Part shown: one piece after another, positions 60,432 to 64,000 of the stretch
Layout: each line of letters begins with the position of its first letter
Position numbering within the stretch: position 1 is the first letter of the stretch
Assembly: GCF_025152745.1 (NCBI RefSeq)
Contig: NZ_CP104040.1
Span: forward strand, 868,001-932,000
DNA: 64,000 nt
Origin: Rhizobium sp. WSM4643
Lineage (GTDB): Bacteria; Pseudomonadota; Alphaproteobacteria; Rhizobiales; Rhizobiaceae
Direction of reading: 5' to 3'
Program-made: the position numbers and the translations under genes
Notes under the pieces: model-generated
Database searches by the model: none
What the model was told of the DNA's origin: nothing
The model's input: the letters and a program-made list of their open reading frames with translations, nothing else

Positions 60432-61208
60432 CTAGATGCGATCCCCGATTCTGTCCCCCCCCTTCAAATTCAGCTCGAGGGAATGAACCAGCTGCTTGCC
60501 GTAGCCTTCGATCAGCCGCTCGTATTCCTGCTCCGGCACGCCGTAGCAGCCGCCTGCAATCTCGATCAGCTTGCTGCGGTCGGTGATGCGGACGTTGCCG
60601 CGTGTCGATCTGATCGCGTGCATGCCTTCAAGAATGTGCAGCTCATCGGTGACGCTCGCCCGCCTGACGCCGAGCATCAGCGCCAGGAATTCGTGCGTCA
60701 GCGGCAGATCATTGCCGTCAATGCGGTCGTGGCACATCAGCAGCCAGCGGGCCAGCCGCTGATGCATGTTGAATTTCGCCGCTGCCAGCGCGCTGTGGGC
60801 AAGCTGCAGCTCGCAGGTATGCACATAGCGCAGCAGCAGTTGCCGCGCCTCGGGATGGTCAAGGATCGGAAGAAAATCCTCCGTGGCTACCTGAAGCCCG
60901 TGACCGGCCACCTGCATGAAGGTCTTGTTCGGCGTTCGCTCGACGCCGAGGACGACGGGGTAGCCGGCGATGCCCTCGCGTCCGATGTGGCGGATTTCAA
61001 CGCTTTTGCCGTCGGCGCTTTCCACAACCATCGAGGCGAGGCCGCTTTCAAGAAAACAGACATGCTCGATCGGCTGGCGCGGCCGCACGAGCGAATGGTT
61101 GACGGGAAGGTCGATGGGCTCGAGAAGCGGCTCGAGACGCTCGAATGCATCCCTCGGAAACGAGCGCAACAGCCTGTTCTTCACTCCGCTCTGCATCATC
61201 ATCGTCAT
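60432..61208 (-). CDS. Crp/Fnr-family transcriptional regulator
   Basis: A 258-residue regulator from ATG 61208. The cyclic-nucleotide-binding type barrel comes first (HVCFLESGLASMVVESADGKSVEIRHIGREG); the helix-turn-helix is LTHEFLALMLGVRRASVTDEL. No Cys cluster of FNR is present. The group with HIGREGIAGYPVVLG is common in rhizobia and acts on stress genes; effector unknown. It marks the return to host DNA. Confidence 0.88.
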   Translation of the reverse strand: MTMMMQSGVKNRLLRSFPRDAFERLEPLLEPIDLPVNHSLVRPRQPIEHVCFLESGLASMVVESADGKSVEIRHIGREGIAGYPVVLGVERTPNKTFMQVAGHGLQVATEDFLPILDHPEARQLLLRYVHTCELQLAHSALAAAKFNMHQRLARWLLMCHDRIDGNDLPLTHEFLALMLGVRRASVTDELHILEGMHAIRSTRGNVRITDRSKLIEIAGGCYGVPEQEYERLIEGYGKQLVHSLELNLKGGDRIGDRI

Positions 61209-61379
61209 GATTCCACACCGCCTGCTGAATGACAAACGCGAGGTTAATCCCTTGGTTCAGGGATTTCACATTCTGTGCGGTTTTGACAATTGCGACGACC
61301 GACGATGTCTTGGAGAGCCGCAGCGCGACACCGAGCCAATCTCCTGCAGCGCGCTGCCCGTGCCGCGCGTTTGTGTGAT

Positions 61380-61616
61380 CTAGTCCAGGCGGATAGCAGA
61401 TCGGAAGGGGACTGTCGCGACCAGCGAGCCGTCCTCAGTCATGATCTCGAACGCACCTCCGTCTGCCGGATCGCCGGTACGGATCCTCTCCGCAATGATC
61501 TCGCGGGCGGAAAGGGTTGCTTCCTCGCAAGCAAGTTCAGGTGAAGCGAGGTCAATGCCTTCCGAATCTTCCTCGAAGACATCATTCCTGCGGACGTGGA
61601 AAAAATATCTTGGCAA
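61380..61616 (-). CDS. DUF6894-family small protein
   Basis: A 78-residue protein. I set the start at TTG 61616 because GGAGGA stands seven bases upstream and the protein then begins MPRYFFHVRRND, the usual opening of DUF6894; an ATG 15 bases earlier lies over that ribosome site. ASPELACEEATLSAREIIAERI is the conserved helix. Function unknown; common in rhizobia. Confidence 0.8.
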   Translation of the reverse strand: MPRYFFHVRRNDVFEEDSEGIDLASPELACEEATLSAREIIAERIRTGDPADGGAFEIMTEDGSLVATVPFRSAIRLD

Positions 61617-61727
61617 TTTCTGTTCCTCCATCAATTGAGATGGCCCGCCTAACTCAGCTTGCGACAAATTGTTCCTCCCGATCTTCAGACGAGCGCTACC
61701 CCAGGGGACCGAGCGTTGTTACAAAAA

Positions 61728-61752
61728 ACGCCCCACCAAAGCGGGGCGAGTT
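61728..61752 (-). terminator. Intrinsic terminator on the minus strand
   Basis: Stem CGCCCC/GGGGCG with an ACCAAAG-type loop; read on the minus strand it ends in GTTTTTTG. No known gene ends there on that strand, so it may close a small RNA from the 61.75-62.0 kb interval. Confidence 0.7.
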
Positions 61753-62283
61753 GGGTTTTCTTGGGAGTTGGCGGGCCGCACGGAGAAATCGAAGTGCATG
61801 GTCGTTAAACCTTCCTCCGCACGACCCGGCGCCCTTACGCCGGCGAAAGGCTCTTGTTCCCGGCCGACCGCATTTTTCCATTCATCGCAGCAATCGTTCT
61901 GCTGCCGCCGGCAAATGCACCGGGGATAGCCTCAACGATTTGCAGGCTGCCGATCTCCGACGCACCGACGTCAGCAATTGTCGCCTGGCGTCGCGCCGGC
62001 GCAAAAAAAAGCCCCGCGTGAGCGGGGCAAGGATGGAAAGGCGGATTGGGGCGTGCATCCCATCATCCTCGCGCGCAACTCGGCGGCGGCGGAAAAGTTC
62101 CAGCTACCGATACAATCTCTGAAATTTTCCAGAAAGCGGCGAAGCCCACGAGCTTTCACGAGACGGAGCAAACGAAACCTGGCCGCACGAAACTCTTGCC
62201 ACCTTCTGTAAAGATCAAATTTTAGCATCTGCTAACGAACAAAATGCCGGCGTGTCGGTTTTCCTCTCAAGGAGGAAACAGTC
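61753..62283. other. Gene-free interval bounded by minus-strand terminators
   Basis: One open frame on the minus strand (61971-62228) runs through the terminator at 62003-62030, so it is unlikely to be a gene. A non-coding RNA on the minus strand ending at that terminator is possible. Confidence 0.4.
62003..62030 (-). terminator. Intrinsic terminator on the minus strand
   Basis: Stem GCCCCGC/GCGGGGC (about 62010-62028) with an eight-T run on the minus strand. It faces away from the small gene at 62284. Confidence 0.78.
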
Positions 62284-62469
62284 ATGAAGACCATGAACAA
62301 TCGCCAAGTTCGCATTCCCGGACCGCGAGAGCATGATGTTGCCGAACATTGCCGCAAGTTCGGGATCGGCCCGGCGGAGGAGAAGAAGCTGAAGAAGCTT
62401 CTCGGCCCCCGGGCGCCGCTCCATGAAATCCACGCGAACGCTCCGCCGCGCCAACCCAAGTGGCGTTAG
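62284..62469 (+). CDS. Small DUF3606-like protein
   Basis: A 61-residue protein with the ideal ribosome site AAGGAGGAAACAGTC before ATG 62284. HDVAEHCRKFGIGPAEEKKLKKLLG has the helix-turn pattern of DUF3606 proteins (a KFG turn, then a charged helix); the family match is by feel. A hairpin terminator follows about 50 bp later. Confidence 0.65.
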   Translation: MKTMNNRQVRIPGPREHDVAEHCRKFGIGPAEEKKLKKLLGPRAPLHEIHANAPPRQPKWR

Positions 62470-62518
62470 GCCAGGAGACGTGCGACGCGGTTCTCCAGGA
62501 ATGCATCAAACAAAAGGT

Positions 62519-62554
62519 GAGAGCGGTTCGGTCCATGAAAGCTGAACCGCTCTC
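62519..62554 (+). terminator. Hairpin terminator after the small gene
   Basis: Perfect 11-bp arms GAGAGCGGTTC (62519-62529) and GAACCGCTCTC (62544-62554), followed by GTTTGTGG rather than a full T-run, so termination may be partial. Confidence 0.6.
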
Positions 62555-62747
62555 GTTTGTGGGGGGGGTGCGACAGGCGGGGCATATGAGTGCTTCACGC
62601 CGCATTACGGCAATGACTCAAAGATTGAGCGAAACGGACGGTGCCGCGAAGGCGGGTGAAAGAGCTTCTGTTGCCCGGATTTTCAACAATCGATTTTGTT
62701 TGAGACCTGGACATAACTGCTCGGCTTGCTCCATCTGGATTCGCTGA

Positions 62748-62776
62748 AAGCCCCGCTCCGGCGGGGGTTTTCGTTG
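62748..62776 (+). terminator. Intrinsic terminator
   Basis: GCCCCGC-TCC-GGCGGGGG followed by TTTTCG. It ends no recognised gene and may belong to a small transcript from about 62.58-62.75 kb. Confidence 0.65.
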
Positions 62777-63157
62777 GCGTTGCGATGCGCCTGTCGGTTT
62801 TCGCCCCGCGGGAGTTTATCGGTGTGACGGTCGCAACGTGCCCGGGCAGGTTGTTGATGATCCCTCGGCGGATTTTCCGGGATCGTGGCGTCGCATTTTT
62901 GCCGGGGAACTTCCGACAAGATCAGGGGTTTTGGCGGCGGATCGCGCGGCAGGTCTCGTCTCCTGTACCACTGCTACCCCTGCAGTTGCTGCGCGATCCA
63001 CTGATGCAAGCACGATGATAGCCGCTTTGCTCCCGGCTGCTGCCAGCGGGCTATGCAGCGGTCGTTCGTCACCGTTGAAAGTTCCTACCTTCAAAGACGC
63101 CCCGACCTCAGCACCTGCGCTGGCCCACGAGCCATAGGTCCGGGCCAGGAAAGCGTG
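62777..63157. other. Gene-free interval
   Basis: Open frames exist on both strands but none has a ribosome site or a recognisable protein pattern. Confidence 0.4.
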
Positions 63158-63358
63158 TCAATGCCGTGGGCGCCGCGACAGCATGAGGATGTAATCGTCG
63201 GCGATATCGGCAACCACCATGGCGGCTTCAGCGGCCGTATATCCTTTGCCGATGGCGTCGCTGACGATTTTCATGACGGCCGGCTCAAGCGCTTCCCGAC
63301 AGTCGGACAGACTTTCGACATGCGGGCATTTTGCACGAAATTCCAAGACATTGTTCAT
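63158..63358 (-). CDS. Small hypothetical protein (66 aa)
   Basis: Starts at ATG 63358 after GGAGGGT. The protein is helical (CREALEPAVMKIVSDAIGKGY TAAEAAMVVADIADD) with two Cys near the start. Short proteins of this look are widespread in rhizobia; I cannot name the family. Confidence 0.65.
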   Translation of the reverse strand: MNNVLEFRAKCPHVESLSDCREALEPAVMKIVSDAIGKGYTAAEAAMVVADIADDYILMLSRRPRH

Positions 63359-63754
63359 GACATACCCTCCATTTTGATTGAGCTCGGCCCCTATGCATGG
63401 AAGCCGCCTTTCCACGAAAAGGCAGGCAACGATTCCGGCGAGCTGCTTCAGGAACCAGAAGTGTTTTCCTGAAGCTACGATGGCATAGGCCCCGATGTAT
63501 TCAAGCGCATGCTGATATTAAGGTAAGCCAGTAGGGTTAATTCGTCCGCTGATGTTGCATCGTGGCATCGAAAGCAGATGCAGGCCAGCCGCGGCTAATG
63601 CATCGGCCCGCAAATCGGAATCGATCTTCGGAAGCACGATGCGTCGATCCAAAGTGTTACAGCGCCGCGCGGCTGAAAAGACGCGCGGCGCTGTCATGCA
63701 TGTCCCTCAAAACTGTGTCTTGGGACGAAGGTATGCATGAACGCCTGTATGGCT

Positions 63755-63937
63755 TCAGACGCTGATGCGCCGGCCGGCCTTATCAGCCTCTTTGCGATTG
63801 GCGCCGTGCTTTTCGATGATGCCTTTGGCATCCTCGTTGGAAATGCGGTGTTTCTTCGCGAAGTAGATGACGTCGTAGGGCCCGTCAGTCGCGGCCGCTT
63901 TGGCCGGCTGGGGCTTTTTCGTTGTGTCATTGGTCAT
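63755..63937 (-). CDS. Small DUF3606-like protein
   Basis: A 60-residue protein from ATG 63937 with AAGGAAAAATC upstream. A Lys/Ala/Pro-rich start is followed by DVIYFAKKHRISNEDAKGIIEKHGANRKEADK, the two-helix pattern of DUF3606. Such small proteins are often induced by stress in rhizobia; the role is unknown. Confidence 0.72.
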   Translation of the reverse strand: MTNDTTKKPQPAKAAATDGPYDVIYFAKKHRISNEDAKGIIEKHGANRKEADKAGRRISV

Positions 63938-64000
63938 GATTTTTCCTTTCAAGGCAATGTGGCGCCGGACACCAAGTCATGTCAGCGCCTATTCTCTCCG

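Noticed and set aside
61971..62228. Minus-strand frame of 85 codons
   Set aside because: It reads straight through a strong minus-strand terminator (62003-62030), so an mRNA for its end is unlikely.
62838..63137. Overlapping frames on both strands (99 and 92 codons)
   Set aside because: Neither has a ribosome site or recognisable pattern; Ala/Ser/Arg-rich low-information sequence.

Overview
The window looks like a chromosome or large replicon of a Rhizobium of the R. leguminosarum/etli type. Supporting signs are the rhizobial families present (BA14K-like, DUF1515, DUF6894, DUF3618/nutrient-deprivation proteins), GAAC-N7-GAAC SOS boxes of the alphaproteobacterial type, mosaic palindromic intergenic repeats, and high GC coding bias. 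All calls come from reading the sequence; no database search was run.

Left part (1 to about 29 kb) is ordinary accessory chromosome. It holds a stress-type envelope operon (372-2360), secreted small proteins, and a series of regulator/enzyme pairs: LysR with an NmrA-like reductase, LysR with a DJ-1/PfpI protein, TetR with a secreted protein, AraC with an SDR, TetR with an SDR and an Old Yellow Enzyme, and ArsR with an SRPBCC protein. Two genes carry textbook SOS boxes: an SRAP/YedK DNA-crosslink protein at 15.5 kb and an unknown two-gene unit at 21.8 kb. A family of mosaic palindromic repeats sits between genes at 10.8, 12.5, 13.2, 28.0 and 29.3 kb.

At 29.0-31.0 kb a three-gene toxin-antitoxin island lies between two 110-bp imperfect direct repeats: HicA toxin, HicB antitoxin with a long C-terminal extension, and a third overlapping gene that I read as a SecB-like chaperone. 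This would be a HicA-HicB-chaperone (TAC) module.

From 31.1 to 60.3 kb runs the late region of a tailed, probably podovirus-like prophage: spike-base-like protein, small and large terminase, portal, scaffold, major capsid, decoration protein, head-tail connectors, internal/tail proteins, lysozyme-type tail protein, tail fibre, lysis cassette (holin, GH24 endolysin, overlapping Rz/Rz1), SGNH-hydrolase tail protein and a DUF1515 protein. The capsid gene is split by a group I intron of about 1.03 kb whose HNH endonuclease gene lies on the opposite strand. No integrase, repressor or replication gene is in the window, so the element is a late-gene block that is defective, domesticated or scattered.

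Between the tail and lysis genes (47.3-56.4 kb) is a patchwork of repeated fibre leaders, broken fibre pieces and cargo genes: three methyltransferases, an acyltransferase, an isoprenylcysteine-type methyltransferase and several small membrane proteins. It is built by local duplications (fibre leader x3, lysis-gene start x2, S74 domain x2) and resembles a lysogenic-conversion region that could modify surface polysaccharide.

The right end (60.4-64 kb) returns to chromosome: a Crp/Fnr regulator, a DUF6894 protein and several small proteins, with strong terminators.
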